DNA of 64,000 bases. Source: Lachnospiraceae bacterium. GTDB lineage: Bacteria > Bacillota > Clostridia > Lachnospirales > Lachnospiraceae. The notes beneath the pieces are model-generated. The model saw nothing but the letters and a program-made list of their open reading frames with translations, ran no database searches and was not told the origin of the DNA. The stretch is taken from NCBI GenBank assembly GCA_017552715.1, contig JAFZOW010000079.1, positions 1 to 64,000 on the forward strand, read 5' to 3'. The position numbers and the translations under genes are program-made. Positions 35,664 to 44,601 of the stretch are shown here, piece by piece; position 1 is the first letter of the stretch, and the number at the start of each line of letters is the position of its first letter.

Positions 35664-36791
35664 CTACGCTCTACCGGTTCTGCGGTACACGATGGCGAGC
35701 ACCTCGGCCACAGCTACGTAAAGCTCCTCCGGGATCTCCTCCCCCAGCTCCACATTGGCGTAGAGGGAACGGGCCAGCGGCTTGTTCTCCACGATCTCGA
35801 TGCCGTATTCCACGGCAGCTTCACGGATCTTGCGTGCCATATAATCAGCGCCTTTGGCCACCAGAAAGGGGGCCTCGGCGATCTCTTTATCGTAACGCAA
35901 TGCCACCGCATAATGGGTCGGGTTGGTGATGACCACATCCGCCTTGGGCAGCGACTGCATCATACGGCGTCTCGATGCTTCCTGCATCCTCTGCCGTATC
36001 TTACCTTTCACGGCAGGATCACCTTCCTGGGATTTGTACTCTTCCTTGACCTCCTGCTTCGTCATCTTCATGTCCTGATGGAATTTCCACTTCTGATAAG
36101 CGAAATCCGCAAAGGCGATGCCGATAAAGATCATGGAGATCTTCATGCCTATATCGATCAGGAGCTGTCCGGACAGAAGCACAGCCTGGATCATGGGCAT
36201 ATCATACAGTACGAAAAGCACGGGCCACTGATCCCTGAGTTCATTATAGATCACCAGGATCATCACGCCGAGCTTTAAAAGCGATTTTATCAGCTCTACA
36301 AGCTTGTTCAGCGAAAAGATCCGCTTGATCCCGTTAATGGGATTCAGCTTGGAGAACTTCGGCTTCAGCGGCTTGCTGGTAGGCTTCCACTTCACCTGCA
36401 CCAGATCCGCCACAAAGCTGACCACCAGCCCCGTCAGCAGAAAGGGCAGAAGGATCACCAAAAGCCGCAAAAGCCCTATGGTCAGGAGGGTACTGTATTC
36501 CCCCGAATTGTCACGGTAAGCGGGCAAAGCCGTAAAGTACGGGATCCTGCCGTAAAAGCCTCCGAAAAGCTCTCCCAGCTGGCTTCCCAGTGTGGAAGTC
36601 CAGATCCGCAGCAGTATGAACATCCCCAGCAGTGTAAAACTGGACGCAAATTCCTGACTCTTGGCTACCTGCCCTTCCTTGCGGGCATCCTCCAGCTTTT
36701 TGGAGGTAGGCTCCTCGGTCTTCTCTCCGCCTTCCCCTTCTTTGGCAAAGAACTGCAGGTCATAGACGAGGAGCAGCTTTTCCGTACTCAT
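35664..36791 (-). CDS. flhB: Flagellar export switch protein FlhB
   Basis: 375 residues. Four membrane helices (about 50-230), a long cytosolic linker and the self-cleavage motif NPTH at 290-293 ([15 protein letters not shown]). Cleavage there switches export from hook to filament proteins. The start overlaps the fliR stop by 4 bases. Length is normal; the N-terminal [20 protein letters not shown] is typical. Confidence 0.96.
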   Translation of the reverse strand: MSTEKLLLVYDLQFFAKEGEGGEKTEEPTSKKLEDARKEGQVAKSQEFASSFTLLGMFILLRIWTSTLGSQLGELFGGFYGRIPYFTALPAYRDNSGEYSTLLTIGLLRLLVILLPFLLTGLVVSFVADLVQVKWKPTSKPLKPKFSKLNPINGIKRIFSLNKLVELIKSLLKLGVMILVIYNELRDQWPVLFVLYDMPMIQAVLLSGQLLIDIGMKISMIFIGIAFADFAYQKWKFHQDMKMTKQEVKEEYKSQEGDPAVKGKIRQRMQEASRRRMMQSLPKADVVITNPTHYAVALRYDKEIAEAPFLVAKGADYMARKIREAAVEYGIEIVENKPLARSLYANVELGEEIPEELYVAVAEVLAIVYRRTGRA

Positions 36792-37588
36792 GCCGCGCCT
36801 CCCATGGCCTGTACCATGGAAACGATCATGTGCCTCATCTCCGTAAAGATCAGGTCTGCGGCATCCGGCAGAAGCCGGACCGTGAGCACCAGTATCCCCA
36901 GTCCCATAGCGGCCTTCAGCTGCATACCGATGGCGAACATGTTCATCTGGGGCGAAACCTTGGCCATGATACCCAGCAGTCCGCTGGTGATCAGGGCTAC
37001 GCAGAAGATCGGCAGCCCGATGCGGAAACCCAGGCTCACATAATCCGCCAGAAACCCCAGAAGGGAATCGTACAGCGCATCCAGGTCAAAGACCGCCTTC
37101 CCCAGAGGGATAAGCTGAAAGCTCTCCGCCAGTGCCAGCATCAGGTAACGGTGCATGCCCGTCACTATAAAGATGAGCATAAACGCATACTGGTAAAAAT
37201 GTCCGGTAACCGTCACATTCTGCTGTGTGGCCGGATCTATCTGGGCTGCCATGGAAAAGCCTATGTTCGTATCCACGATCTGCCCGGCAAATGCCGCTAT
37301 GTCCATGGTGACGGCGGCGATGAGGCCGATCAGCAGTCCGGTGACGGCCTCCACCAGTACCAGCGAAGTATATTCCAGGATCGAGCTGTACTGCACGTAC
37401 ATATGCGGTGATATGGATTCGAATAACAGGAAACTTAAGATCACCGCAAAGCTGGCCTTTATGCTCCGCGAAACCTCGGTGCGGCCGAAAAAGGGGGCGG
37501 CAAATACAAACATGCTCACTCTTGTAAGGATCAGCAGGTAGTATTCCAGCTCCTCTAAGGGAAAGGACAGATCGACATTCTGAAGCAT
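36788..37588 (-). CDS. fliR: Flagellar export protein FliR
   Basis: 266 residues with six predicted membrane helices; [13 protein letters not shown] and the conserved [14 protein letters not shown] segment. Part of the FliPQR core channel. Overlaps flhB by 4 bases and follows fliQ by 9. Confidence 0.95.
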   Translation of the reverse strand: MLQNVDLSFPLEELEYYLLILTRVSMFVFAAPFFGRTEVSRSIKASFAVILSFLLFESISPHMYVQYSSILEYTSLVLVEAVTGLLIGLIAAVTMDIAAFAGQIVDTNIGFSMAAQIDPATQQNVTVTGHFYQYAFMLIFIVTGMHRYLMLALAESFQLIPLGKAVFDLDALYDSLLGFLADYVSLGFRIGLPIFCVALITSGLLGIMAKVSPQMNMFAIGMQLKAAMGLGILVLTVRLLPDAADLIFTEMRHMIVSMVQAMGGAA

Positions 37589-37597
37589 CTTATCCCC

Positions 37598-37867
37598 CTA
37601 ATGGATATACACCGAAAAATCCGACCAGAGATTCACCATAAAAGTGATCATATTGTTCAGCATCCACCCGCCGCCGATCATCAGTACCAGGAAGATGGCC
37701 AGGAGCTTGGGTACAAAGGTCAGGGTCTGCTCCTGGATCGAGGTGACCGTCTGGAAGATACTTACCAGCAGGCCGATGATCATGGAGATCAAAAGCGGCG
37801 GCAGCGCTGTGAGCAGTACGGTATACATGGCATCAGCCATGATCTGTGAGATAACATCTACGCTCAT
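37598..37867 (-). CDS. fliQ: Flagellar export protein FliQ
   Basis: 89 residues, two membrane helices; the pattern PPLLISMIIGLLVSIFQTVT and EQTLTFVPKL is diagnostic of FliQ, four copies of which wrap the export core. Confidence 0.95.
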   Translation of the reverse strand: MSVDVISQIMADAMYTVLLTALPPLLISMIIGLLVSIFQTVTSIQEQTLTFVPKLLAIFLVLMIGGGWMLNNMITFMVNLWSDFSVYIH

Positions 37868-37881
37868 TCACTAATCTCCGG

Positions 37882-38745
37882 CTAATAAAAGGTTTTCACC
37901 AGGTTCACTATGATAAGGTTCCAGCCATCCGCAAGCACAAAGAGCAGGATCTTGAAGGGCATGGATATCGTTGTGGGCGGCAGCATCATCATACCCATGC
38001 TCATCAGCACGGAAGATACCACCATGTCGATGATGAGGAAGGGGATATAGATGAGGAAGCCGATGATAAATGCCGTCCGCATCTCGCTCATCACATAGGC
38101 CGGGATCAGGACCTGCAGAGGAACTTCCTCCGGATCCCCGGTCCATTCCTCTACGGAATAGCCCGCGATCTCCATAAACACGGATACATCCTTAACTTCC
38201 GTCTGGGGGTACATATACTCCCGCAGCGGCTGTATCCCGGCTTCCAATGCCTCCTGCATTTCGATCTCACCGTTCTGCAGGGGCAGGTAGGCATCATTGT
38301 ACATGGCTGTAAAGGTCGGGTTCATGATATAGATCGTAAGAAATACCGCTATCCCGATCAATACCATGTTGGGCGGCGCCGTCTGGGTATTCAGGGCCTG
38401 CCTCGTAAAATGCAGCACGATGATGATGCGCGTGAAGCTGGTAAGGGTCAGCAGCAGGAATGGCAGAAGCGAGATCGCCGCCAGGATCAGAACGATCTGC
38501 AGGGCGCCGTTTACGGAGCCGTTGCCGTCGTTTAAGGCGATGGTCACCGTGTTGCCTATATTGGGCGTATCAATATCCTCCGCCTCATCCCCGCTGCCGG
38601 GTTCTTCGGCATAGGTACGTTCGTCCGTATCTCCGTCGTTATCCGCATCCGTAGCGTAAGCGCTTAAGGGCAGGAATACGGAAAGAAGCAGTGCGAAGAG
38701 GAAAACAAAGAGGAAACGCCGGCCTGTTTTAAGACTTCTTTTCAT
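37882..38745 (-). CDS. fliP: Flagellar export protein FliP
   Basis: 287 residues. A cleavable signal peptide (about 12-32, ending near AYA) precedes an acidic segment and four membrane helices; the family block LTLTSFTRIIIVLHFTRQAL is intact. FliP forms the five-fold export pore with FliR. It overlaps fliO by 17 bases. The acidic insertion after the signal (DADNDGDTDERTYAEEPG) is longer than in Bacillus FliP. Confidence 0.95.
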   Translation of the reverse strand: MKRSLKTGRRFLFVFLFALLLSVFLPLSAYATDADNDGDTDERTYAEEPGSGDEAEDIDTPNIGNTVTIALNDGNGSVNGALQIVLILAAISLLPFLLLTLTSFTRIIIVLHFTRQALNTQTAPPNMVLIGIAVFLTIYIMNPTFTAMYNDAYLPLQNGEIEMQEALEAGIQPLREYMYPQTEVKDVSVFMEIAGYSVEEWTGDPEEVPLQVLIPAYVMSEMRTAFIIGFLIYIPFLIIDMVVSSVLMSMGMMMLPPTTISMPFKILLFVLADGWNLIIVNLVKTFY

Positions 38746-39169
38746 CCGCGTCTCCTTCTGCCGGGCTCTGATCCTTAAGACGTTTCAGGATATCCGAAAA
38801 GGATCCGCCCTTATTGGTCTCCGCCGGTCTGTATTCGTCCTCCGGGAGCTCCGTGATCAGGCTGAGCTGTTCCTTACCTGAGGCAAGCACCAGATAATGC
38901 CCTCCGACTCTGACCAGCAATAGACATTTCCCGGGCCCCAGCTGCAGGCTCTCGAGCAGCTCCATATTGCCGCTCCGGGCCAGTCCTTTCTGTCCCTTGG
39001 CCACAAAGCGGGTGGTATAATAGGTAACTGCCAGCACCAGGATGAAGATCAGCAGCAGGGTTACAAAACGCGCAAAATTATTGACCGCATTTCCGCCCCC
39101 TGTCTTTTCCTCCGTCTCCCGCAGGTGGGTCAGCATCATATATGCCTGAAAATACAATGATTCCATCAA
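38729..39169 (-). CDS. fliO: FliO/FliZ-type export accessory protein
   Basis: 146 residues. One membrane helix (about 30-50), then a small FliO domain ([31 protein letters not shown]) and a polar tail. Needed for stable FliP assembly. Its start overlaps the fliY stop by 4 bases; cheY, usually encoded at this point in Bacillus-type clusters, is absent. Confidence 0.88.
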   Translation of the reverse strand: MMESLYFQAYMMLTHLRETEEKTGGGNAVNNFARFVTLLLIFILVLAVTYYTTRFVAKGQKGLARSGNMELLESLQLGPGKCLLLVRVGGHYLVLASGKEQLSLITELPEDEYRPAETNKGGSFSDILKRLKDQSPAEGDADEKKS

Positions 39170-40368
39170 TCCTTGATGATCTCGGTGATACGTACACCGA
39201 AGCTTTCTTCGATGACCACCACTTCGCCCTTGGCTACGAACTTTCCGTTCACCAGCACATCAATAGGCTCACCGGCGATCTTTTCCAGCTCGATGATGGT
39301 ACCCGGCGCAAAATCCAGGATCTCGTGTATGGTCTTGGATGTACGTCCCAGTTCCACCGTAACTTCCAGAGGGACATCCATGATCAGACCGATATTCTCC
39401 TGGCCGATCAAGGCCGCCATATCCGGAGTGAAGGCCGTAAACTGGGCCGGCTGAACATTCACGGTAGGCTGCGGCGGATACGGATAAGGCTGCGGCGGGT
39501 AAGGATAAGGCTGGGCAGCTGCGGCAGGATCCGGCATGGGTGCTGCAGGAGTCGGCACGGGTGCCGCTGCAGGTGCCGGCGCGGGAGCTGCTGCGGGAGC
39601 AGGTGCCGGCGCAGGCGCAGGATCGGGTGCCGGAGAACTGGCTCCGCCCGTAAATTTCTCATACAGTGACTTGGCAAAAGGTATAGGATACAACTGCATG
39701 ATCGTGGAATCGATCAGATCCCCGATCTGCATACGGAATTCGATCTGCACAAAAGTGTCTTCGGTGAAGGGATCCTGCCGGCGTCCGTCCGTCAGCTCGT
39801 TCACCCGCACCAGGGAAGCCACGGGCGGGCTGATATCGATCTTCATCTCCATCATGGAAGATAAGGACGTGGCCGAGGAACCCATCATCTGGTTCATGGC
39901 TTCGGAAATAGCGGAAAGATGCAGGTCTCCCAGCTCTCCCTCCGTATTGGAGCCGTCGCCGCCCATCATCAGATCGGTGATGATCTTTACATCCCGCTCG
40001 TTCAGGATCAGGATATTGGAGCCCGTAAGACCGATGGTATACTGGATCTCCACAAAAACGCAGGGAGCGGGATAATCCGCCAGCACCATATCCCAATTGG
40101 AAAGGGTGACCCGCGGCGTTGTGATGTTCACCTTCTGGTTCACCAGAGAGAACAGCGTGGTAGCCGAAGTTCCCATGCTGATATTGGCGATCTCGCCTAT
40201 GGCATCCTTTTCGATGTCGGAGAGCAGGCTCTGATCAGGTGAGCCCTTACCTCCGGAAGCCGCAGCATCCCCGCCGGCATCCGCCGGAGCCGCATCACCA
40301 CCGCCCTCACTTATATCCATACCGTTAAGGAGTGCGTTGATCTCGTCCTGTGACAGCATTCCATCCAT
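39166..40368 (-). CDS. fliY: Flagellar switch protein/phosphatase FliY (FliN fusion)
   Basis: 400 residues. The N-terminal peptide [15 protein letters not shown] is a CheY-P docking motif like that of FliM. A CheC-like domain follows with two intact phosphatase motifs ([12 protein letters not shown] and [12 protein letters not shown]). A Pro/Ala linker (about 235-310, with [14 protein letters not shown]) joins it to a C-terminal FliN/SpoA domain ([18 protein letters not shown]). It is both part of the C ring and a CheY-P phosphatase. Upstream, 164 bases contain a repeat. Confidence 0.95.
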   Translation of the reverse strand: MDGMLSQDEINALLNGMDISEGGGDAAPADAGGDAAASGGKGSPDQSLLSDIEKDAIGEIANISMGTSATTLFSLVNQKVNITTPRVTLSNWDMVLADYPAPCVFVEIQYTIGLTGSNILILNERDVKIITDLMMGGDGSNTEGELGDLHLSAISEAMNQMMGSSATSLSSMMEMKIDISPPVASLVRVNELTDGRRQDPFTEDTFVQIEFRMQIGDLIDSTIMQLYPIPFAKSLYEKFTGGASSPAPDPAPAPAPAPAAAPAPAPAAAPVPTPAAPMPDPAAAAQPYPYPPQPYPYPPQPTVNVQPAQFTAFTPDMAALIGQENIGLIMDVPLEVTVELGRTSKTIHEILDFAPGTIIELEKIAGEPIDVLVNGKFVAKGEVVVIEESFGVRITEIIKD

Positions 40369-40401
40369 AGTTCCTGCTTCCTCTCTGTTTATTCGTGTCT
40401 C

Positions 40402-40514
40402 TATTCAGAACCGCCCTGCGATTCTGAATAGATACGCAATCTGCCCCTGCATGACCGGCTTCGCCGATGGACAAATTGCCGTAAAACTCGTGATTCGCAA
40501 ACTCACCCTCGCGG
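40402..40514. repeat. Intergenic repeat between fliM and fliY (family A/B/C, copy A)
   Basis: Starts with an inverted repeat TATTCAGAA/TTCTGAATA (40402-40430). The last 42 bases (40473-40514) match 41637-41678 at 37 of 42 positions and share a core with 57161-57194. It separates fliM and fliY, which are normally adjacent. Confidence 0.75.
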
Positions 40515-40532
40515 TGTTCTGAACAGTTGTGT

Positions 40533-41558
40533 TTATTCTTCCATTCCGACGACTTCGGGCATATCCGTCGCCGTATTTTCCTCATCTTCCCGGTATACGC
40601 TGGTGATACGCACTGCGTAGCGATCATGGTCCGTTCCGGGAACAGCCGAGAATTTCTTATACATACCTACATAAACATCCAGTTCATTATCCACCCTGCG
40701 CTCCAGCCGGATGATATCCCCGACCTGCAGGGTCAGGAAGTCGCTGACGGCGATCTGGCTCTTGCCCAGCACCGCCTTCACCGGCACATCCACCTTACGC
40801 AGCAGATTCTCCAGATCCTGCTTGTGATCCTCGGAATCACCGCTGGTCATACTGGTGAACCAGAACTTCGTGTTCAGGTTATCAATGATGGGCTCGATGG
40901 TCATGTAAGGGATACACACGTTCATAAAGCCCTCGATATCGCCCATCTTGATGTTCAGGGTCACGATGGCGATCATTTCGTTAGGCGCGATGATCTGGGC
41001 GAACTGGGTATTGGTCTCAATACGGTCCAGTATGGGCTCAACCTCCAGCACGTTCTTCCAGGGTTCCCTCAGAAGCTGGGCGCTGATGGTCACCAGCTTT
41101 TCCAGTATCCCCATCTCGATCTCGGAGAATTCCCTCAGCTTATCCAAAGGCTCTCCGGGGCCTCCCAGCATGCGGTCGATAAAGGCAAAACCCACCGTAG
41201 CCGTAAGATCCAGCAGTATATTGCCGGACAGGGGCTGAAAATTCACGATGCCCAGGATCACCGGATTGGAAAGGGCATTGGTGAATTCGTTAAAAGTAAC
41301 GGTTTCGGAGCTCACCACATTGACCTGCACGTTCTTGCGCAGATACACCGGAAGGTTCGTGGACAGAAGCCGCCCATAATGCTCAAAGATCAGCTCCAGA
41401 GTACGCAGGTGCTCCTTGGAGAACTTGGCCGGCCGCTTGAAGTCATAGTTCTTGACCTGGCGGTCGTCCGCATTCTTCATGTCCTCCACGTCGACCGAGC
41501 CGTCGTTTAAGGCATTTAAGAGATTATCAATTTCCTCCTGGGATAGTATATCACCCAC
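40533..41558 (-). CDS. fliM: Flagellar motor switch protein FliM
   Basis: 341 residues. The N-terminal MGDILSQEEIDNLLNALN binds CheY-P, a middle CheC-like domain lacks the phosphatase residues, and the C-terminal SpoA domain (VKAVLGKSQIAVSDFLTLQVGD) packs in the C ring. It follows fliL after 230 bases that hold repeats. Confidence 0.96.
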   Translation of the reverse strand: MGDILSQEEIDNLLNALNDGSVDVEDMKNADDRQVKNYDFKRPAKFSKEHLRTLELIFEHYGRLLSTNLPVYLRKNVQVNVVSSETVTFNEFTNALSNPVILGIVNFQPLSGNILLDLTATVGFAFIDRMLGGPGEPLDKLREFSEIEMGILEKLVTISAQLLREPWKNVLEVEPILDRIETNTQFAQIIAPNEMIAIVTLNIKMGDIEGFMNVCIPYMTIEPIIDNLNTKFWFTSMTSGDSEDHKQDLENLLRKVDVPVKAVLGKSQIAVSDFLTLQVGDIIRLERRVDNELDVYVGMYKKFSAVPGTDHDRYAVRITSVYREDEENTATDMPEVVGMEE

Positions 41559-41599
41559 TCGTTTACTCCTTCGCTTCGCTCACTCGCTCACTCGTGGGC

Positions 41600-41759
41600 G
41601 CGATTTCGCCATCCATAATTGCCTTCGGCAATGGCGAAATCGCCGCACAACTCGGGATTCGCAAGCTCACCCTCGCGGGATACATCCCGCGTAAGATCTT
41701 CTCCTTATACTTCCGCTTCCGCCTCGCTCAGTCGCGCGGGATTCATCCCGCGTAAGATC
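41600..41759. repeat. Repeat cluster between fliL and fliM (copy B plus two direct palindromes)
   Basis: Contains an inverted repeat GCGATTTCGCCAT/ATGGCGAAATCGC (41600-41643) with an inner ATTGCC/GGCAAT hairpin, copy B of the 42-base repeat (41637-41678), and two 25-base direct repeats at 41674-41698 and 41735-41759, each a CGCGGGAT/ATCCCGCG palindrome followed by TAAGATC and differing at one base. Confidence 0.85.
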
Positions 41760-41788
41760 ACCTCAGAATACTGTCGCTTTAACCAACT

Positions 41789-42304
41789 TTAACCAAACAT
41801 GATGCTGGAGATCGTGATATCGTATACAACATCCGAGCCCAGCTTGCTCTGGACGCGCTTGAGGATCTCCTGACGGATATCATCCTGCATCAGACGGATC
41901 TCATCCGCCGTGTAGCCGCCGATCACGGAGAAGACCTCACCCTTGATCAGATCCACATAATTGCCCATGGCCTCGCCGCCGTAGGTTGCATATTTTTCGT
42001 GGGTCTTGTTGATGGACAGGGTAATACCGATGATGCAGTAGCTGTCCTTCTCCTGTCCCTCGGCACGCTTCGTGGTGATGGTCATCTCGGGGATGGTATA
42101 GTATTCCGAATCCTCCGGTGAAGGCATTCCCGTCTTGCCTCCGGCATCGGTCCCAAGCTCCAGGCTCAGGATCCCTGCGATATCCGTCACGATCTCGGCC
42201 GTTTTTTTATTCGTACCGATGACGGAAAAGAGCATCACTGCCGTCATGACGATGTTCACTACCAGCAATGAAAGGATGACGATGGATAAGAGATTTTTTT
42301 TCAT
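41789..42304 (-). CDS. fliL: Flagellar basal-body-associated protein FliL
   Basis: 171 residues. One N-terminal membrane helix (about 7-30) and an extracytoplasmic domain with KDSYCIIGITLSINKTHEKYA. FliL associates with the stator and supports torque. Follows motB by 9 bases. Confidence 0.88.
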   Translation of the reverse strand: MKKNLLSIVILSLLVVNIVMTAVMLFSVIGTNKKTAEIVTDIAGILSLELGTDAGGKTGMPSPEDSEYYTIPEMTITTKRAEGQEKDSYCIIGITLSINKTHEKYATYGGEAMGNYVDLIKGEVFSVIGGYTADEIRLMQDDIRQEILKRVQSKLGSDVVYDITISSIMFG

Positions 42305-42313
42305 AGGCCCTCC

Positions 42314-43111
42314 CTATTCGCTTAAGCGATTGTAGATCTTGATCTCCACCCGGCGGTTCAGTGCCCGGCCCTCGGCCGTGCCGTTATCCGCTATGGGATT
42401 GTATTCCCCCCGGCCGCTGTGTTTCACAAAAGCGGGATCCAGGCTGGTATGTTCCATCAGATAATAAAATACCGACAATGCCCGGGCATCGGACAGTTCG
42501 TTATTGCTGGGGAACTGTGCGGAATGGATCGGAACGGAATCCGTATGTCCTTCGATCTCGATGGTGCTCTCGGCATAACGCTCCAGGATCAGCCCTACCT
42601 GATCCAGAACCGTTCCTGCCTGCTGGCTTAAGACCGCACTCCCGCTCTCAAAGAGCAGCGCCCCGTTTAACGTAAGTTCCACATACTGAGAGGTATAGGA
42701 AAGCTCCACCAGTTCATCCAGACCGGCTTCACTCACCGCTTCCTCCACCTTCTCTTCCAGTTCCTCGGAGGCCGCCATCTTCTGCTTTTCGGCTTCCTCC
42801 ATGATATTTTCCAGATCGGCTTCCATATCTTCGGCCGATTTACCCGTGGAATTGATGTAATCATCCAGCTGATTCAGCTGGCTCACGCCGTTACTGATCA
42901 GGATCCCGTCGCCTATGGCCTGGGCTCCGCCGGAAAAGATGCTGAAGGTCGCGGTAAAGCTGGCTGCCACTTCTTCCCAGCGCTTCTCATCGATGGAACT
43001 CATCGAAAACAACAGCACGAAGAAGCAGAGCAGCAGATTCATCAGGTCGGAAAATGTAGCCATCCACGCCGGTGAACCGGCGGGGGGATCTTCCTGTTTC
43101 TTTTTACCCAA
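42314..43111 (-). CDS. motB: Stator protein MotB
   Basis: 265 residues. The N-terminal helix contains TFSDLMNLLLCFFVLLFS with the ion-binding Asp (FSD) conserved; a plug/linker and the OmpA-like peptidoglycan-binding domain follow (IEGHTDSVPIHS, NNELSDARA). Acts with MotA, encoded upstream, as the torque generator. Confidence 0.95.
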   Translation of the reverse strand: MGKKKQEDPPAGSPAWMATFSDLMNLLLCFFVLLFSMSSIDEKRWEEVAASFTATFSIFSGGAQAIGDGILISNGVSQLNQLDDYINSTGKSAEDMEADLENIMEEAEKQKMAASEELEEKVEEAVSEAGLDELVELSYTSQYVELTLNGALLFESGSAVLSQQAGTVLDQVGLILERYAESTIEIEGHTDSVPIHSAQFPSNNELSDARALSVFYYLMEHTSLDPAFVKHSGRGEYNPIADNGTAEGRALNRRVEIKIYNRLSE

Positions 43112-43147
43112 GTCTCAACTCACCTGCCTTACACATGAAGCAATATA

Positions 43148-43942
43148 TCATTCTCCCTGATCCTCACCGGCCGGCCGGTCGGCAGGAGCCAGGAAGCTCT
43201 TAAGCTTTTCTTCGATAACACGGGGGTTCTCCCCTGCCTGGATCGAGAGCAGTCCCTCGATCATGATCTGTTTCTGACCGGCTTCCATGCCGTCATAAAC
43301 CGCCATCTTGGATGTAACAGGGGCACAGACCCAGTTCGCCAGCATGGAACCGTACATGGTCGTCAGCAGGGCCACGGCCATAGCAGGTCCGATAGCATTC
43401 GGGTCATCCAGGGCCTTCAGCATGTTAACCAGACCGATCAGTGTTCCGATCATGCCCCAGGCGGGACCCATGGCAGCCACGCCTTCCCAGAAACCTTTCT
43501 TGGCTTTATGCCGGTCTGTCATGGCATCCAGCTCCGTCTCCATAATGGCACGCACCAGTTCGGGATCCGTACCGTCCACCACCAGCATGATGCCTTTTTT
43601 CAGGAACGCATCGTCTATATCCGCACTGCCTTCTTCCAGAGCCAGTAAGCCTTCCTTTCTGGCAACGTTGGAAAGGTCGATGATCTTCTGTATCGTGCCC
43701 ACGGGATCTACCTGGGGCGGCTTGAAGATAACGGTAAAGCTCTTCAGTCCCGCGATGAAATCCGACATGGTATTACCTGCCATGATACACATGAAAGCAC
43801 CACCGAAAGTGATGATGGCGCTGGGCACATCCAGGAAGTTCAAAAGCGAGCTGAAATTCACGCCTGTCTTGGCATCGAAAACGATACCGAAGACCACCAG
43901 TATACCACAAGCGACCAGGCCTATGAGAGATGCTATATCCAT
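43148..43942 (-). CDS. motA: Stator protein MotA
   Basis: 264 residues, four membrane helices; GAFMCIMAGNTMSDF and GPAWGMIGTLIGLVNMLKAL mark the family, and the cytosolic loop carries the charged residues that touch FliG. motA and motB are separated by 36 bases. Confidence 0.95.
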   Translation of the reverse strand: MDIASLIGLVACGILVVFGIVFDAKTGVNFSSLLNFLDVPSAIITFGGAFMCIMAGNTMSDFIAGLKSFTVIFKPPQVDPVGTIQKIIDLSNVARKEGLLALEEGSADIDDAFLKKGIMLVVDGTDPELVRAIMETELDAMTDRHKAKKGFWEGVAAMGPAWGMIGTLIGLVNMLKALDDPNAIGPAMAVALLTTMYGSMLANWVCAPVTSKMAVYDGMEAGQKQIMIEGLLSIQAGENPRVIEEKLKSFLAPADRPAGEDQGE

Positions 43943-44020
43943 TTGCCCTTTTCCCCTAAGCTATGTTTATTTAGACACAAAACACACAGACAACGCCAAA
44001 GCCCCTTCGGGACCCGGCCG

Positions 44021-44206
44021 TCATCCATGGTATATTTCCTGCTTATAGCATTTTACAAGATTTTTTATTTCTTGTCTACTCTCTTTTACGATCAGCTTAC
44101 GCCCCGTAGTAAGCGTAACCACAGTATCTGGTGTCTCCTCCACGTACTCGATCAGGTCGCAGTTGATCAACACCGTAGTACCGCCCAGTTTCGTAAGTTC
44201 GATCAT
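44021..44206 (-). CDS. flbD: Flagellar protein FlbD (SwrD-like)
   Basis: 61 residues, matching FlbD/SwrD: MIELTKLGGTTVLINCDLIEYVEETPDTVVTLTTG (shown here only as the family pattern of IxLTxLxG, NxDLIExxE and PDTxITLxxG). SwrD in Bacillus raises motor power by stator function, and the next genes are motA and motB. A GGGGGTGA site lies before the ATG. Confidence 0.9.
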   Translation of the reverse strand: MIELTKLGGTTVLINCDLIEYVEETPDTVVTLTTGRKLIVKESRQEIKNLVKCYKQEIYHG

Positions 44207-44276
44207 TATGTCACCCCCATATCTTGTGGTTTACGATAATAGCATCTGTTGTCTCTCGACTACATCATATACTCAA

Positions 44277-44305
44277 TTGATTTGTTATAGATTTCATGCT
44301 ATAAT
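44277..44305 (+). promoter_or_regulatory. Sigma-A promoter of the 28-residue hydrophobic peptide
   Basis: Plus-strand TTGATT (44277-44282), 17 bases, TATAAT (44300-44305), on the strand opposite the flagellar operon. The predicted start near 44312 precedes AAGGAGGTGA at 44331-44340. Confidence 0.7.
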
Positions 44306-44345
44306 TCAACTTGCCGGGAACCTCCCATGGAAGGAGGTGAGTCCT

Positions 44346-44432
44346 TTGAACGCAATCGAATCCTTTTTGATCTCCGTCATGGCAGGTATAATCTCGTATT
44401 ATATCTGTAAATGGCTGGACGAAGATGACTGA
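44346..44432 (+). CDS. 28-residue hydrophobic peptide, candidate type I toxin
   Basis: A TTG at 44346 lies 8 bases after a strong AAGGAGGTGA site and opens a 28-codon frame: a short polar start, a hydrophobic helix (ESFLISVMAGIISYYI), then CKWLDEDD. Own consensus promoter and a downstream hairpin make it a complete small gene. Short single-helix peptides with a V.A.I..YYICKWLD pattern are common in Clostridia and resemble membrane-acting toxins of type I systems. A consensus promoter on the other strand could make an antisense RNA. The toxin role is inferred from pattern and layout only. Confidence 0.7.
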   Translation: MNAIESFLISVMAGIISYYICKWLDEDD

Positions 44433-44472
44433 CCGGCAGCAGCCTGAGAGATAACTCACTCCGACGAGCAAG

Positions 44473-44505
44473 AAAGGCTTCGGGTCTACACCACCCGGAG
44501 CCTTT
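44473..44505 (+). terminator. Terminator hairpin of the hydrophobic-peptide gene
   Basis: AAAGGCTTCGGGT (44473-44485), loop CTACACC, ACCCGGAGCCTTT (44493-44505) with one T-G pair, followed by CGTTTG on the plus strand. The minus reading has TTTCTTGCTC after it, so it may also end the opposing transcript. Confidence 0.7.
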
Positions 44506-44544
44506 CGTTTGCCTTGAACGCTTTTGAATCCTTAATACATTCAT

Positions 44545-44573
44545 ATTATACCTGTCAATAAAGCCGATGTCAA
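44545..44573 (-). promoter_or_regulatory. Perfect consensus sigma-A promoter, antisense to the hydrophobic-peptide gene
   Basis: Minus-strand TTGACA (44568-44573), 17 bases, TATAAT (44545-44550). The predicted start near 44538 transcribes toward the peptide gene's terminator and beyond. It may make an antisense RNA, or feed flbD-motAB, or both. Confidence 0.8.
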
Positions 44574-44601
44574 GATTTACGTTGGCATCACCTCTTCCGT
44601 A

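Noticed and set aside
40325-40627. 100-codon minus-strand frame spanning the fliM-fliY gap
   Set aside because: It lies mostly in the intergenic repeat, overlaps the fliM end in another frame and has no ribosome-binding site.
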